Part shown: positions 54,236 to 64,000 of the stretch, one piece after another | Layout of the letters: every line of letters starts with the position of its first letter | How positions within the stretch are numbered: the stretch's first letter is position 1 | Assembly (NCBI GenBank): GCA_022841915.1 | Contig: JALHQN010000001.1 | Coordinates: 682,001-746,000, forward strand | Direction of reading: 5' to 3' | Length of the DNA stretch: 64,000 bases | From: Burkholderiales bacterium | Lineage (GTDB): Bacteria > Pseudomonadota > Gammaproteobacteria > Burkholderiales > WYBJ01 | Position numbers and translations under genes: made by a program | Notes under the pieces: generated by a model | What the model was told of the DNA's origin: nothing | Seen by the model: the letters and a program-made list of their open reading frames with translations, nothing else | Databases searched by the model: none

Positions 54236-57200
54236 TCAATCGCAAACCTCCAGGTGCGTCCCGTCGGTGAACAACAACGCGCCGCGAACCGCCTTATCCG
54301 GAAAAACGCCCCGGAGACCGCGACAGTACTCGGCGACTTGAGCCCGATACTCTGCCTCCAGCGGCGAACCGGCGAGATCGGTGTGTCGTCCGGTTTTGTA
54401 ATCCAGTACCCAGACCTCGTCCCGGAACTCTACGACACGATCCAGCCGACGCAGTTCTCCCGCCTCGGTGACAAGGGGCAGTTCATTGAACGCGCGCTCG
54501 ATGGACTGTGGATCGAAATAGCGCCGCAGCGAAGGCGACTGAATGAGATTACGCGCCTGCTCGGCACAGATGCGCGCCTCCGCTGGCGTCAAGCCGGCGC
54601 GGGTCGCAATGCTCGCACCGTCGGCCTGCGGGTCGGTGGCGAGACACTCCATCACTCGGTGAAAGGCGGTGCCGTACTTCTGCCCCGGCCCCTCGATCCC
54701 ATGGCGCCGCGCGCCGGTCGGGATGACCCGGGGCACGCCAGGCTGCGACGATGAGTCGCCGACGCAATCGCCTCGAATCACCGATTCGGGTTGCGAGGGA
54801 CGGTCGCACTCGAAATCGGCGCCGTAAACCAGGACTCCCTCGCCATCATCATCCGGCCGACCGCACTGTGCGGCAACGGCCGCACGCACTCGCTTGTACC
54901 AGGAGCGGGCATTGCCGTTGCCCTCGCAACCGCTCACGACGAGCACCTGACGCGCCCGGGTCATGGCGACGTAAAGAAGATTGAGGTCTTCGCGTGCATC
55001 GTTCGCCTGCTCGTCCTGCAGTTGTCGGCGCTGCAGGCGACTCGATTCAGCGTTGCGCGTTCGCAGCGAGAAATCGCGTGGCGCCTCGGCGCCGGGCTCC
55101 CAATCGACCAGCGCCTCGTATCCCCGGCGCGCCGGCCGACTCGATCCGGCATCGAGCAGCCAGACGATCGGCGCTTCCAAGCCCTTGGCCCCATGCACGG
55201 TCAATATGCGGATGGCGTTGCCTTGAGTGTCGATACCACCCTCGTCCGGCGCCTCGTCGACCGGCGCCGAGCGCATGTCGCGCAGTTCGTCGATGAAGCG
55301 CGGCAGACTCGGATAGCGCCCGGAGTCCAGCGCCAGGGCCCGTTCGATGAAGGCGTGCAGGTTGGCAATGACCGCTGCCCGCATCGCCGGCGGGACCGCG
55401 GCAGCATAGCGCCGCTCGATGTCGCCCTCGAAATAGATCTTGTCCAGATGATCATGCACGGGCAGGCGGTCGGCGCGATCCAGCCACCTGGACAACAGTT
55501 GCCGCGCTCGCTGCAGAGGCGCCGCTTCGTCCGCCAGCGGCAGCGCGAGCAGGCGCAGCCACCAGGTTTCGCCGGGGGCGCCGGCGACCGTGATCAGATC
55601 TTCGTCCGTGCAGCCGAAAATCGGACTGCGCAGTGCATGCGCGAGCTTCAGATCGTCGAAAGGCGACACCAGAAACTCCAGCAGTGCGATCAAGTCGCAC
55701 GCTTCGAGCGTATCGAGCAGGCCACCTTGCCGCGAGGTGGTGAACGGAATACCCGCCTGCCTGAGCGCCCGCTCGTAGACCTGCAGATGCGTGCGTCGCT
55801 GCACGAGCATCATGACATCGGAAAACCTCACCGGACGCAGGCGATCGCCGCTCGAATCTTCGGCGATCTCCCACCGCTCGATCATGTCGCGCAAGCGCGC
55901 CACCATCGAACTCGCCTCGGATTCCCGCCGCAGGTCCTCCTGAATCTGAAGCGGCATGAGCAACGGGTTGCGCAATCCGTCGCTCGACGCGCTTGCCTGC
56001 GCCTGGGGTTCGAGTTGACGCGCCAGCGCAAGCACTTCCACGCGTCCAGGCAAAGCGCCGTAGTGGGCCGCGTGGACATTGAAGAAGGTGTAGGCGGGCT
56101 CCTCCGAGAACAACCGATTGACGACATCGAGCACCGGCTGCGAGCAGCGACGGGATTCGTCCTGCGACAACACGACCGCCCCTTGGTTCAGCATCAACCA
56201 GTCGCGCGCAGCATCGAACAGCCGCGCCTCGGCCCTGCGGAAGCGATAGATCGCCTGCTTGGGATCGCCCACCAGAAACACGACCGGCGAGGAATCTGCC
56301 TGCGCAGCGGCCTCGAACCAGTGCTTGAGCGCAAGCCACTGCAGCGGGTTGGTGTCCTGGAACTCGTCGAGCAGAATATGACGATAGCGGCTGTCGAGCT
56401 TGAACTGCAGCGTGACGGCCTGTTCGCTGCGCGTGAGCAGTTCGAACGCAAGCCATTCGATGTCGGCGAAATCGGCCACCTGCCGATCACGCTTGAGCCG
56501 CTGATACGCCTCCAGAAGCACGACGCCGGCGGCCAGCCCCGCGGCATTGGCCCGATAGCTCGCCTGATCGGCAAGCCCCTCTTTCACCGCTGTCACGCGT
56601 TCGCCCAGGCGAGCATGCAGTTCGAGCAGGCGGTCTTCCCCCGCCTCGCCAAGCCTATCCCGCTGCGCCTTGCTGGGCTTGCGCTTGCGCAGTCCGTCCT
56701 TGCCGGTGAAAAGGGTCGTTGCCAGTGCCTCGAACATCAGGGACGGCACGGCAGAAGCGAGCGCATCGGCCAAGGCTCGACCATAGCCCTGATCGGTCGC
56801 CGCATTGCGCCCGAGCAGCGAGGCGTACGCGCTCACATCGTCCACCAACGCCTGATCGGCAAACACCTCGTCAACCAGGTCGGCGTTCGGGTCGATGCCC
56901 AGGGCGGCCCTCTGGCTCTCGAGCGCACGCTGTACGGCAGCCTCGCCTTGACCTGCGTAGGCCCACCAGTCGGAACGGTGACGCAGAAAGCTCAGCAGCA
57001 GCGCACGGGTGTTTTCCAGGCCGTGCTCGGAGAACAAGGCGTCGAGGCCTCGCGTCGCGGGTCCTTCGGGATCACGCTGACACTCGGCGGCGAACAATTC
57101 CCATGCTTCTGCCACCAGGCTAGACGTCTGCTCGGTAAGCACCAGATTGCCGACCGCGCCTGCGCTCAGCGGGGCGCTGCGCAACAACTGCATGTACCAG

Positions 57201-57574
57201 CTGTGGAAGGTCGAAATGGTGATGCCAGGCTGGGCGCACAGGACTTCTTCGTACAACGAGCGACCGCGGGTGAGTGAAGGCTCGATGTCCGATTCGGGGA
57301 CAGCCCGCTCGCGCAGAAAGGCACGCACCTTGGCATCGTCCTCGCAGGCAAGCAGTTCGAGCCACTCGCGCAGGCGGGCAGCCATCTCCTGTGCGGCATG
57401 CCGAGTGAACGTGATTGCCAGAATCTCGCCGGGCGGCACGCCCGCCAGCAGCAAACGGACGATCCTCGACACGAGCAGCCAAGTCTTGCCGCTGCCCGCG
57501 CAAGCCGCCACGACGACGCTGTTCGCAGGATCGAGGGCTTTGACGACAAGCTCGATGGGGGGCGCCGCACTCAT
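54236..57574 (-). CDS. addA: AddA-like helicase-nuclease subunit
   Basis: UvrD-type helicase with C-terminal RecB-like nuclease, working with AddB to resect DNA double-strand breaks for RecA loading. The ATG at 57574 overlaps the addB stop by four bases. 1112 residues: Walker A in VAACAGSGKTWLLVSRI (about 21-37), motif II ILLDEFQDTNPLQWLAL, FLVGDPKQAIYRFRRAE, ILTVHGAKGLEAPIVWLLD, and motif VI NLLYVAMTRARQVL. The nuclease motif is VWVLDYKTGRH near residue 1068, with Asp and the Lys of PD-(D/E)xK. Confidence 0.92.
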   Translation of the reverse strand: MSAAPPIELVVKALDPANSVVVAACAGSGKTWLLVSRIVRLLLAGVPPGEILAITFTRHAAQEMAARLREWLELLACEDDAKVRAFLRERAVPESDIEPSLTRGRSLYEEVLCAQPGITISTFHSWYMQLLRSAPLSAGAVGNLVLTEQTSSLVAEAWELFAAECQRDPEGPATRGLDALFSEHGLENTRALLLSFLRHRSDWWAYAGQGEAAVQRALESQRAALGIDPNADLVDEVFADQALVDDVSAYASLLGRNAATDQGYGRALADALASAVPSLMFEALATTLFTGKDGLRKRKPSKAQRDRLGEAGEDRLLELHARLGERVTAVKEGLADQASYRANAAGLAAGVVLLEAYQRLKRDRQVADFADIEWLAFELLTRSEQAVTLQFKLDSRYRHILLDEFQDTNPLQWLALKHWFEAAAQADSSPVVFLVGDPKQAIYRFRRAEARLFDAARDWLMLNQGAVVLSQDESRRCSQPVLDVVNRLFSEEPAYTFFNVHAAHYGALPGRVEVLALARQLEPQAQASASSDGLRNPLLMPLQIQEDLRRESEASSMVARLRDMIERWEIAEDSSGDRLRPVRFSDVMMLVQRRTHLQVYERALRQAGIPFTTSRQGGLLDTLEACDLIALLEFLVSPFDDLKLAHALRSPIFGCTDEDLITVAGAPGETWWLRLLALPLADEAAPLQRARQLLSRWLDRADRLPVHDHLDKIYFEGDIERRYAAAVPPAMRAAVIANLHAFIERALALDSGRYPSLPRFIDELRDMRSAPVDEAPDEGGIDTQGNAIRILTVHGAKGLEAPIVWLLDAGSSRPARRGYEALVDWEPGAEAPRDFSLRTRNAESSRLQRRQLQDEQANDAREDLNLLYVAMTRARQVLVVSGCEGNGNARSWYKRVRAAVAAQCGRPDDDGEGVLVYGADFECDRPSQPESVIRGDCVGDSSSQPGVPRVIPTGARRHGIEGPGQKYGTAFHRVMECLATDPQADGASIATRAGLTPAEARICAEQARNLIQSPSLRRYFDPQSIERAFNELPLVTEAGELRRLDRVVEFRDEVWVLDYKTGRHTDLAGSPLEAEYRAQVAEYCRGLRGVFPDKAVRGALLFTDGTHLEVCD

Positions 57575-60309
57575 GACCAATGCTTTCGACGGCACAACCC
57601 GCTCAGCTCGCAGTAGCGACAGGCTTCGTCGACGCCTTGGGCAGGCAGCGGAGCGCCCTCGCTGATCTGATCGTACAGCTCGCCGATGCGCGCGCGCACC
57701 TCATTGGCGAGAATATCGATGCCGGCTTCATGAGGGATGGGACACACTTCATCGCGATCGACCGAAAGGAACAAGGCCTCGGCAACCGGCTCCCCCCAAA
57801 GCAGCGCGTACACGGGAAGCTGCACGTCCTCCCCCCGTGCACGCAGCTTGTCGGCCAGCCGCTTGGGTGCCTGCGTCTTGTAGTCGACCACGGCGACCGT
57901 GCCATCGACGCGTGCATCGACACGATCGATGCGGCCACGCAACTGCAGTTGCCGGCCTGCGGGCGTCGCGATGACGACGACGCGATCGATTTCACCCGCC
58001 CGAAAACACCACCCTTGCATCTCGCGTTCGCGCTGCCACTGGACGTAGTGCGGAACCAACGCAAGCCAGCGCAGCAACCAGGCGCTGGCAATGTAGTCGG
58101 CAGCGATCTCGTCGGCGAACGCGTCTCGGGAAACGCGCTCGAGTGCGGCGCACCCGGCCTCGGGCGTGAGATCGCAAACGCGGGGATGAGCGCTATGGAA
58201 TCGGTGAAGAATCTCGTGTATTCGGCTGCCGTAATCGGACTTGAGCAACGCTTGCTGAACATCGTCCTCTTCACGCAAGCGCAGCACGTAGCGAGCGAAG
58301 AATTGATAAGGACAGGCCATCAGCGCGTTGTAGGCGCTCGCCGACAGCGCAGGCGGGACAGCACATACCCGTGCACTGGGAGCGGGTCGCGCGGTCAGGG
58401 TTGCCGGGAGTTCGGAGGCATCGAGGCGATCCTCTCGCGCCAAGGCAGACGCGAGCCAGTCGTCGTCGAGCGCATCCTGCCACGCCAAGCCATGGAGCGT
58501 GCGCAATCGCTCGAAGGCGGGCGCAAGCAGATTCGGCTGGCCATCGCTCGTGCGCTGCCAAGTGACGCACACCGTGGCGACATTGGACAGCAGCGAAAAA
58601 AGCTGCCGCTCCGCATCTCGCATGTCATCCGCATGGCCGGGAAGACCGAGCTCGCGGCGCACACTCTGGTTGAAAAACAGTCCCGATCGCCCCCCTCCCC
58701 CCAGATGCACGGCATCGGCGCCGATGACGAGCACTGCATCGAATTGCCGCATGCGACTCGCCTGCAGCGAAGTGAAAACAACGGGGCTGTCGATGCCGCT
58801 GTCGCGAAACGTCGCGTTCTCCAAGCACCGTCCCAGCCAGCGGCGAAACTCGGCGAACGCGACCAGCGACGAGTCGGCGCCCAGATCCGCGCGCAACGAT
58901 TGCAGCAGGTGGAGCAGTTGATGCCCCGCCGCATCGGCGTCGAATCCTGCGAGTACGCCCATCTCCCGCAAGCTCGCATCCAAAGCCTCGAGCCAAGCCC
59001 CCAGCGTCTTGTGTCGACGCTGATCGAACGCTCGCGCCGCGCGCCGCACGCTGCTCAGCATCTGCCTCAGTTCGCCGTCCTCACCTGCTTCGGCAAGCGC
59101 CATGTAGCGCTCCAAGCCGGCCCGTACGTTGGCTCGTCGCAGCCATCGCTCGAATCGCCATACCGCCTGCTGCCGCACATCGCGGCTCCATTCGTAGAAA
59201 ACGAACGGCGACTTGAGCAGATCCAGCAGATCCCGGTAATGGAAGTCGTTGCCGCACACGTCGAACCAGCGACTGATCACCGTAGCCGCGCTGGTGGTGG
59301 AAAAGGCCCAACCCGCCTCGTCCCGCGCCAGAATCTGCGAGCGCTCGAGCAAGGCGCGCGCGCGCCTTGCCGCGATGCGGTCCAAGACCACGACGCCAAT
59401 GCTGCGGCAGCCTCGTTGCAGCCAGCGACGAATGACGAGCGCTGCGGCCTTGGCTTCCTGCTCGGTGCCATGAGCGCCGAAGAAGCCCAATCTTCCAGTA
59501 AGCGAGGGCTGTGGGTTTGACACAGCGAGCGCTTGCGCCCGCGTCTTGAGGGTAACGTCGACACCTTCCGGCCAAGCAGAGGCGAGGGTCTGCTCCGGAA
59601 ACGACATGGCGGCCGAGATGCCGAACTCCTCGGAGAAGCAGACCACCGGCACCCGGGCGCCACATGCTTCCAGAAACTGACGCTCCGAAGGCGCCAAGTC
59701 ATCCAGCCCGATGGCATACACCGGACTGTCGACCACGCGCGCAAGAAGATTCAATCGCAGCTGGTACGCGGCCTCGGAATCCAACTGCCCAGGCACCCGC
59801 CCGAGCGCGTGCCACAGTTCATGCACCAAACGCGCCTCGAAGGCAAAGGATGCGCCGGACTTGGCACGGTAGGCGCGTTCCAGCTGCCGCTCGAAGTCAT
59901 CCACCGAAGCAGGCATCCCGACGTGCCAGCGTGTCAGCTCGTCGAACAACCCGGCGAGCTCCCCCGCAATCGCCCATAAGTCGGCCTGCTCGAACCATCG
60001 CCGCTGAGCGAGGGCCTGATAGAGCATTGCCTCGCGCGCCGCCGCGGGCATGATCCGCTGCTCGAGCGGGACCTCGTCGGCCCACTGCCTCAACGTCGTA
60101 ATCCGCGGAAGCAGAATCACCGCCGCACCGGAAGCAATTCGCAGCGCTCGGGCAACGGCCTGGCGAGCCTGTAGATGCGGCACCAAAAGGATGGGCCGGG
60201 TCAGATCCGGGATTTCGTGCTCGTGAGCTGCTGCAATGTGCCGGCACGCCGCAGCGAGCAACTGCGAAGGGGGGCCAGCAAGTATGTGCAGCCCCGCAGA
60301 ATCAGGCAT
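57571..60309 (-). CDS. addB: AddB-like nuclease subunit with Fe-S cluster
   Basis: Partner of AddA. 912 residues; the N-terminal two-thirds is an inactivated helicase-like scaffold (no clear Walker A). The C-terminal nuclease has [16 protein letters not shown] with Asp and Lys, [12 protein letters not shown], and the AddB-type [4Fe-4S] site: one Cys in [11 protein letters not shown] and three in [14 protein letters not shown]. These four cysteines support an intact cluster. Weak ribosome site at 60309; a palindrome ends ten bases before it. fdxA lies upstream on the same strand. Confidence 0.9.
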   Translation of the reverse strand: MPDSAGLHILAGPPSQLLAAACRHIAAAHEHEIPDLTRPILLVPHLQARQAVARALRIASGAAVILLPRITTLRQWADEVPLEQRIMPAAAREAMLYQALAQRRWFEQADLWAIAGELAGLFDELTRWHVGMPASVDDFERQLERAYRAKSGASFAFEARLVHELWHALGRVPGQLDSEAAYQLRLNLLARVVDSPVYAIGLDDLAPSERQFLEACGARVPVVCFSEEFGISAAMSFPEQTLASAWPEGVDVTLKTRAQALAVSNPQPSLTGRLGFFGAHGTEQEAKAAALVIRRWLQRGCRSIGVVVLDRIAARRARALLERSQILARDEAGWAFSTTSAATVISRWFDVCGNDFHYRDLLDLLKSPFVFYEWSRDVRQQAVWRFERWLRRANVRAGLERYMALAEAGEDGELRQMLSSVRRAARAFDQRRHKTLGAWLEALDASLREMGVLAGFDADAAGHQLLHLLQSLRADLGADSSLVAFAEFRRWLGRCLENATFRDSGIDSPVVFTSLQASRMRQFDAVLVIGADAVHLGGGGRSGLFFNQSVRRELGLPGHADDMRDAERQLFSLLSNVATVCVTWQRTSDGQPNLLAPAFERLRTLHGLAWQDALDDDWLASALAREDRLDASELPATLTARPAPSARVCAVPPALSASAYNALMACPYQFFARYVLRLREEDDVQQALLKSDYGSRIHEILHRFHSAHPRVCDLTPEAGCAALERVSRDAFADEIAADYIASAWLLRWLALVPHYVQWQREREMQGWCFRAGEIDRVVVIATPAGRQLQLRGRIDRVDARVDGTVAVVDYKTQAPKRLADKLRARGEDVQLPVYALLWGEPVAEALFLSVDRDEVCPIPHEAGIDILANEVRARIGELYDQISEGAPLPAQGVDEACRYCELSGLCRRKHWS

Positions 60310-60318
60310 GGAAATTCA

Positions 60319-60343
60319 ATGAGGCATGCGTAGCATGCCTCAT
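60319..60343 (-). repeat. Perfect inverted repeat before addB
   Basis: Eleven-base arms ATGAGGCATGC and GCATGCCTCAT around a three-base loop. No T run follows on either strand, so it is not a standard terminator. It lies between fdxA and addB, ten bases from the addB ATG, where it could be an operator or a leader hairpin affecting addB translation. Confidence 0.7.
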
Positions 60344-60386
60344 ATCATACAGAAGCCGATGTCAGCCGCGTTGGCTGGAACTCGGA

Positions 60387-60716
60387 CTAGCGGCCGCGAT
60401 CGAGCTTGTCTCGCTTGTCTTTCACCGTGGCCCAATCGTCGGCGTCCGCGGGGGCGTCTTTCTTCTCGATGATCGCAGGCCATTCCTTGGCCAACTCGGC
60501 ATTGATCTGTATGAAGGCCCGCTGATTCTCGGGCACGTCGTCCTCGGCATAGATGGCCTCGACAGGACATTCCGCAACGCACAACGTACAGTCGATGCAT
60601 TCGTCCGGATCGATCACCAGGAAATTCGGCCCCTCGCGAAAGCAATCGACCGGGCAGACATCCACGCAGTCGGTGTACTTGCACTTGATGCAGGTTTCGG
60701 TCACTACGTAAGTCAT
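60387..60716 (-). CDS. fdxA: Seven-iron ferredoxin FdxA
   Basis: Small electron carrier with [3Fe-4S] and [4Fe-4S] clusters. [22 protein letters not shown] supplies the first set, in which the 4Fe motif CxxCxxCxxxC is broken as CIKCKYTDC, giving a 3Fe cluster. [21 protein letters not shown] supplies the second. 109 residues with the C-terminal extension ([18 protein letters not shown]) typical of Azotobacter-type FdxA. Confidence 0.95.
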   Translation of the reverse strand: MTYVVTETCIKCKYTDCVDVCPVDCFREGPNFLVIDPDECIDCTLCVAECPVEAIYAEDDVPENQRAFIQINAELAKEWPAIIEKKDAPADADDWATVKDKRDKLDRGR

Positions 60717-60752
60717 GGAAACACTCTGAGCAGATTGCGAAAAGTTTCGCGC

Positions 60753-60758
60753 ATTCTA
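60753..60758 (-). promoter_or_regulatory. Candidate -10 box for fdxA
   Basis: TAGAAT on the minus strand, 37 bp upstream of the fdxA ATG. Spacing to the gene is good but no clear -35 is seen. Confidence 0.4.
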
Positions 60759-60947
60759 GCAGAAGGTCCGCGCAGCGCCGGCCGCGGGCGGCACGAACAT
60801 ACCGCCTCGGACGCGCCTCGGCGCGATGATTCTTCCCACATGCGGCGAATTTCGGTAGCATCTGATTTCACCTCGTCGCCCTTGGCACGAGGCGGGTCGG
60901 TGGCAAGTCACACCCTTTCTCCCTTAAACATGCCTTCTGGTTCTCCG

Positions 60948-61274
60948 ATGAGCGAACATATTCTCCATGTCAGCGACGACACTTTCGATGCGGAAGTGCT
61001 CAAGTCCGGGACACCGGTACTGGTAGATTTCTGGGCCGAGTGGTGCGGTCCGTGCAAGATGATCGCCCCCACCCTCGACGAGGTCGCAAAAGAGTATGCC
61101 GGTCGCCTCAAGGTCGCCAAAGTGAATGTAGACCACAATCAGGCGATCCCGCCGAAGTACGGCATCCGTGGCATCCCCACGCTGATTCTGTTCAAGAACG
61201 GCAACGTCGAAGCCACCAAAGTCGGTGCTGTCTCAAAATCGCAGCTCACTGCGTTCATTGACAGCAATATCTGA
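60948..61274 (+). CDS. trxA: Thioredoxin
   Basis: General protein disulfide reductase. The ATG at 60948 gives 108 residues: [20 protein letters not shown], active site [16 protein letters not shown] (CGPC at about 33-36), the cis-Pro in [10 protein letters not shown], and [13 protein letters not shown]. An in-frame ATG six codons earlier (60930) is less typical. Weak promoter candidate TTCCCA/TAGCAT at 60833-60861. First gene before rho, the usual betaproteobacterial order. Confidence 0.96.
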   Translation: MSEHILHVSDDTFDAEVLKSGTPVLVDFWAEWCGPCKMIAPTLDEVAKEYAGRLKVAKVNVDHNQAIPPKYGIRGIPTLILFKNGNVEATKVGAVSKSQLTAFIDSNI

Positions 61275-61313
61275 ACCGGCTAGTCTTTCCCTTAAATAAG
61301 TCGGAAGCCTCCC

Positions 61314-61404
61314 TCGCAGGTCGCTGCGAGCGGGCCCTCGCGCTTCCGTACGAAAATCCCGCTACCCCAAGAAGTCCATCCGAATCCTCGTCCCTGCGGG
61401 ACGA
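61314..61404 (+). promoter_or_regulatory. Two hairpins in the rho leader
   Basis: CTCGCAG/CTGCGAG with loop gtcg (61314-61331) and TCGTCCC/GGGACGA with loop tgc (61388-61404) lie between trxA and rho; the second ends 17 bases before the rho ATG. In E. coli rho is autoregulated in its leader; whether these take part is unknown. Confidence 0.45.
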
Positions 61405-61421
61405 ATCCCAGGCTCCCGTCT

Positions 61422-62681
<1,260 letters not shown>

Positions 62682-62686
62682 TCCGC

Positions 62687-62703
62687 GCCCCGACCCGGGG
62701 CGT
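62687..62703 (+). terminator. Weak hairpin after rho
   Basis: CGCCCCG, loop acc, CGGGGCG just after the rho stop, followed by TTGTGG rather than a full T run. Possible inefficient terminator. Confidence 0.3.
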
Positions 62704-62848
62704 TGTGGCGATTCGACTGCTCCGGCGCACCGGCTCTCGAAATGGGGCTGCCCGCCGCAGCCCGAGAACAACCGCCCTTTCCGTCTGGGTCGAACGTTGT
62801 TAGTCCGTCCGGTGTCCCACCAGGGTAGCAAATTTTTCCCCGTTTAGA

Positions 62849-62878
62849 TTGCAATCTCTGTGGCCTATGGCGGATAAT
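62849..62878 (+). promoter_or_regulatory. Candidate sigma70 promoter for rpmE
   Basis: TTGCAA, 18-base spacer, GATAAT, ending 34 bases before the rpmE ATG. Both hexamers match well (4-5 of 6). Confidence 0.6.
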
Positions 62879-62912
62879 GGCGGGCTCTAGTTCTTCCGCT
62901 TTGGAGCAGGTC

Positions 62913-63131
62913 ATGAAGGAAAAAGTGCACCCCAACTACGTCGAGATACCGGTCACCTGCAGTTGCGGGAACACGTTTACGACCCGCTCCACCATGGGCC
63001 GCCCGCTGCACGTGGAAGTCTGTTCTGCCTGCCACCCGTTCTACACGGGCAAGCAGAAGATCGTCGACACCGCCGGTCGCGTCGAGCGTTTCAAGCAGAA
63101 ATATGCTCGGGCCGGAGCCAAAGCCGCATAA
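62913..63131 (+). CDS. rpmE: 50S ribosomal protein L31, zinc-binding form
   Basis: Large-subunit bridge protein. GGAG precedes the ATG at 62913; 72 residues from [20 protein letters not shown]. Cysteines in TCSCGN and [16 protein letters not shown] make the C+ zinc form, so this is rpmE rather than zinc-free rpmE2. [20 protein letters not shown] is the family signature. Own promoter candidate and terminator. Confidence 0.96.
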   Translation: MKEKVHPNYVEIPVTCSCGNTFTTRSTMGRPLHVEVCSACHPFYTGKQKIVDTAGRVERFKQKYARAGAKAA

Positions 63132-63153
63132 GGCTCGGCAGACTCGATGCAAC

Positions 63154-63177
63154 AAAGGCAGCCCCGGCTGCCTTTGT
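63154..63177. terminator. Terminator after rpmE
   Basis: AAAGGCAGCC/GGCTGCCTTT with a two-base loop, then TGTC. It serves rpmE and may also stop the convergent GDT1 transcript. Confidence 0.75.
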
Positions 63178-63192
63178 CATTTCCGCCTGAGC

Positions 63193-63756
63193 TCAAGATC
63201 CCGCGCCCAGCAATACGGCCACCCCCAAGGCGGCAAACACCCCGGCTGCCACCCAACGCACGGCCTTCAGCGGCAAGCGTTTGACTAGCCGCTCTCCCAG
63301 CAGCACCACGGGCACATTCGCGATCATCATGCCAAGCGTGGTGCCCAATACGACCGCCCCGAGCGCGTTGTACTTCGCGGCCAGCGCAACGGTGGCAAGT
63401 TGAGTCTTGTCGCCCATTTCGGCCAGGAAGAAGGCAACGAGCGCGGTGATGAATACGCCAGTACGCCCCATCATCGGCACGTCATCTCCAAGCTCGTCGG
63501 GGCGCAACGCCCAGAGCGCGATGGCAAGAAACGACACGCCGAGGAGCCAGCGCAATAGGTTCGGACCGAGTTCCGAGGCAACCCAATCCCCTATCCACGC
63601 AGCCAGGAAGTGATTGGCGAGGGTGGCGACGAAAATCGCCAAGATGATCGGGCCCGGGCGGCGAAAGCGTGCAGCCAGCATCAGGGAAAGCAATTGTGTC
63701 TTGTCGCCGATTTCGGCAACGGCGACCACGAGCGTAGAGGTCAGTAACGCGGACAT
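63193..63756 (-). CDS. TMEM165/GDT1-family Mn2+/cation transporter
   Basis: Inner-membrane exchanger of the UPF0016/GDT1 family; members export or move Mn2+ (and Ca2+). The ATG at 63756 has AGAGG seven bases upstream and gives 187 residues with six hydrophobic helices in two similar halves. Each half carries the ExGDK(T/S) signature: VAEIGDKTQLLSLML (about 14-28) and LAEMGDKTQLATVAL (about 110-124). A longer frame to 63888 runs through the riboswitch and is not coding. Mn2+ export is supported by the upstream yybP-ykoY element. Confidence 0.92.
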   Translation of the reverse strand: MSALLTSTLVVAVAEIGDKTQLLSLMLAARFRRPGPIILAIFVATLANHFLAAWIGDWVASELGPNLLRWLLGVSFLAIALWALRPDELGDDVPMMGRTGVFITALVAFFLAEMGDKTQLATVALAAKYNALGAVVLGTTLGMMIANVPVVLLGERLVKRLPLKAVRWVAAGVFAALGVAVLLGAGS

Positions 63757-63814
63757 GAGAAAACCTCTTGAGCGGGCAGGCGGACGAACCGATGGCACGA
63801 CAGACCCCGCCCAA

Positions 63815-63940
63815 CCCCTAAGCGGTCCATCGATGCCAAAGGTCTCGCCAAGCCCAGAGGCTGGATACGCCATGATCGCGAGGATCAAGTATGTTGACGC
63901 ATCCTTCCACGCGAAGTGGAGCGGCTACTCCCCAGTGACG
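63815..63940 (-). promoter_or_regulatory. yybP-ykoY manganese riboswitch
   Basis: On the minus strand the leader reads GGGGAGTAGCCGCTCC (from 63933), then GCGTCAACATACTTGATC, and further GGCGAGACCTTTGGC followed by a stem. GGGGAGTAG, TCAACATAC and GAGACCTTTG are the conserved segments of the Mn2+-sensing yybP-ykoY aptamer as in E. coli mntP and alx leaders. It precedes the GDT1-family gene by about 60-180 bases, so Mn2+ binding should raise its expression. Exact 5' and 3' limits are approximate. Confidence 0.88.
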
Positions 63941-64000
63941 ACACGGATATTACCAGTTTGTCGACGATCGGGAGGAAACTCGATCACGTCTGGTTGATTC

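Noticed and set aside
54791..57277. Long plus-strand open frame (over 800 codons) antisense to addA
   Set aside because: A GC-rich shadow of a well-supported addA; its translation is His/Arg/Gln-rich and matches no family.
57580..59520. Long plus-strand open frame antisense to addB
   Set aside because: Shadow of addB, which has clear nuclease and Fe-S motifs on the other strand.
63757..63888. Longer start for the GDT1 gene
   Set aside because: The region is the Mn2+ riboswitch; the start at 63756 has a ribosome site and matches family length.

Overview
The window reads as a GC-rich betaproteobacterial chromosome segment. The evidence is gene order and family content: pcnB/HAD/hda/AI-2E permease facing purM-purN, addB-addA beside fdxA, trxA-rho-rpmE, and two orphan Bug/TctC-type tricarboxylate receptors as are common in Burkholderiales and relatives. 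The exact order or family cannot be fixed from this sequence alone. Coding density is high, and I saw no rRNA, tRNA, CRISPR array, insertion sequence, prophage or integrase. The left edge cuts pcnB; the right edge lies in the leader of a TMEM165/GDT1 gene.

Layout. 1-9.4 kb: leftward pcnB, HAD phosphatase, hda and permease; rightward purM-purN, a DUF3108 protein, an RsmB-type rRNA methyltransferase and a fatty acid desaturase. 9.4-21 kb: rpmB-rpmG, radC, coaBC, dut, a CbiX-like chelatase, a Bug receptor, DUF192, sodB, a PP2C phosphatase, a TrpD2/YbiB-like protein, a sugar epimerase, DUF2007, a triple PsiF-repeat protein, DUF4126 and mscL. 21-39 kb: a STAS-like protein, a PA0069-type radical SAM protein, an AmpD-like lipoprotein amidase, a double-hotdog thioesterase, DUF2520, exported MsrA, a tight operon trpB2 > ChaN-PDZ > M1 peptidase, NnrS, an NDP-forming acyl-CoA synthetase, a REC-REC-Hpt protein and a split AtuA pair. 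39-45 kb: a periplasmic glucan locus (opgG-opgH facing opgD). 45-54 kb: an accessory metabolic block with a fused CofG/CofH F0 synthase (FbiC), a MaoC dehydratase and a cyclase-family hydrolase in one direction. A uronate-dehydrogenase-like gene with a histone-H1-like tail, a shortened MgtE-like transporter, an isopropylmalate-dehydrogenase-family enzyme and a Bug receptor follow. 54-64 kb: addA-addB, fdxA, trxA-rho, rpmE and GDT1.

Functional themes are purine synthesis, translation and RNA maturation, replication control and break repair, envelope glucans, redox/metal homeostasis, and an accessory carbon-catabolism block. The most unusual items are FbiC in this context, the lysine/alanine/proline-rich tail on the dehydrogenase, the degenerate receiver with a Glu at the phosphoacceptor site, a Ser-to-Cys change in the PLP pocket of TrpB2, a terminator-like hairpin inside the purM leader, and a clear yybP-ykoY Mn2+ riboswitch before GDT1. 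I do not see an unambiguous, wholly new multigene system; the fbiC-MaoC-cyclase and trpB2-ChaN-M1 operons are the best candidates.
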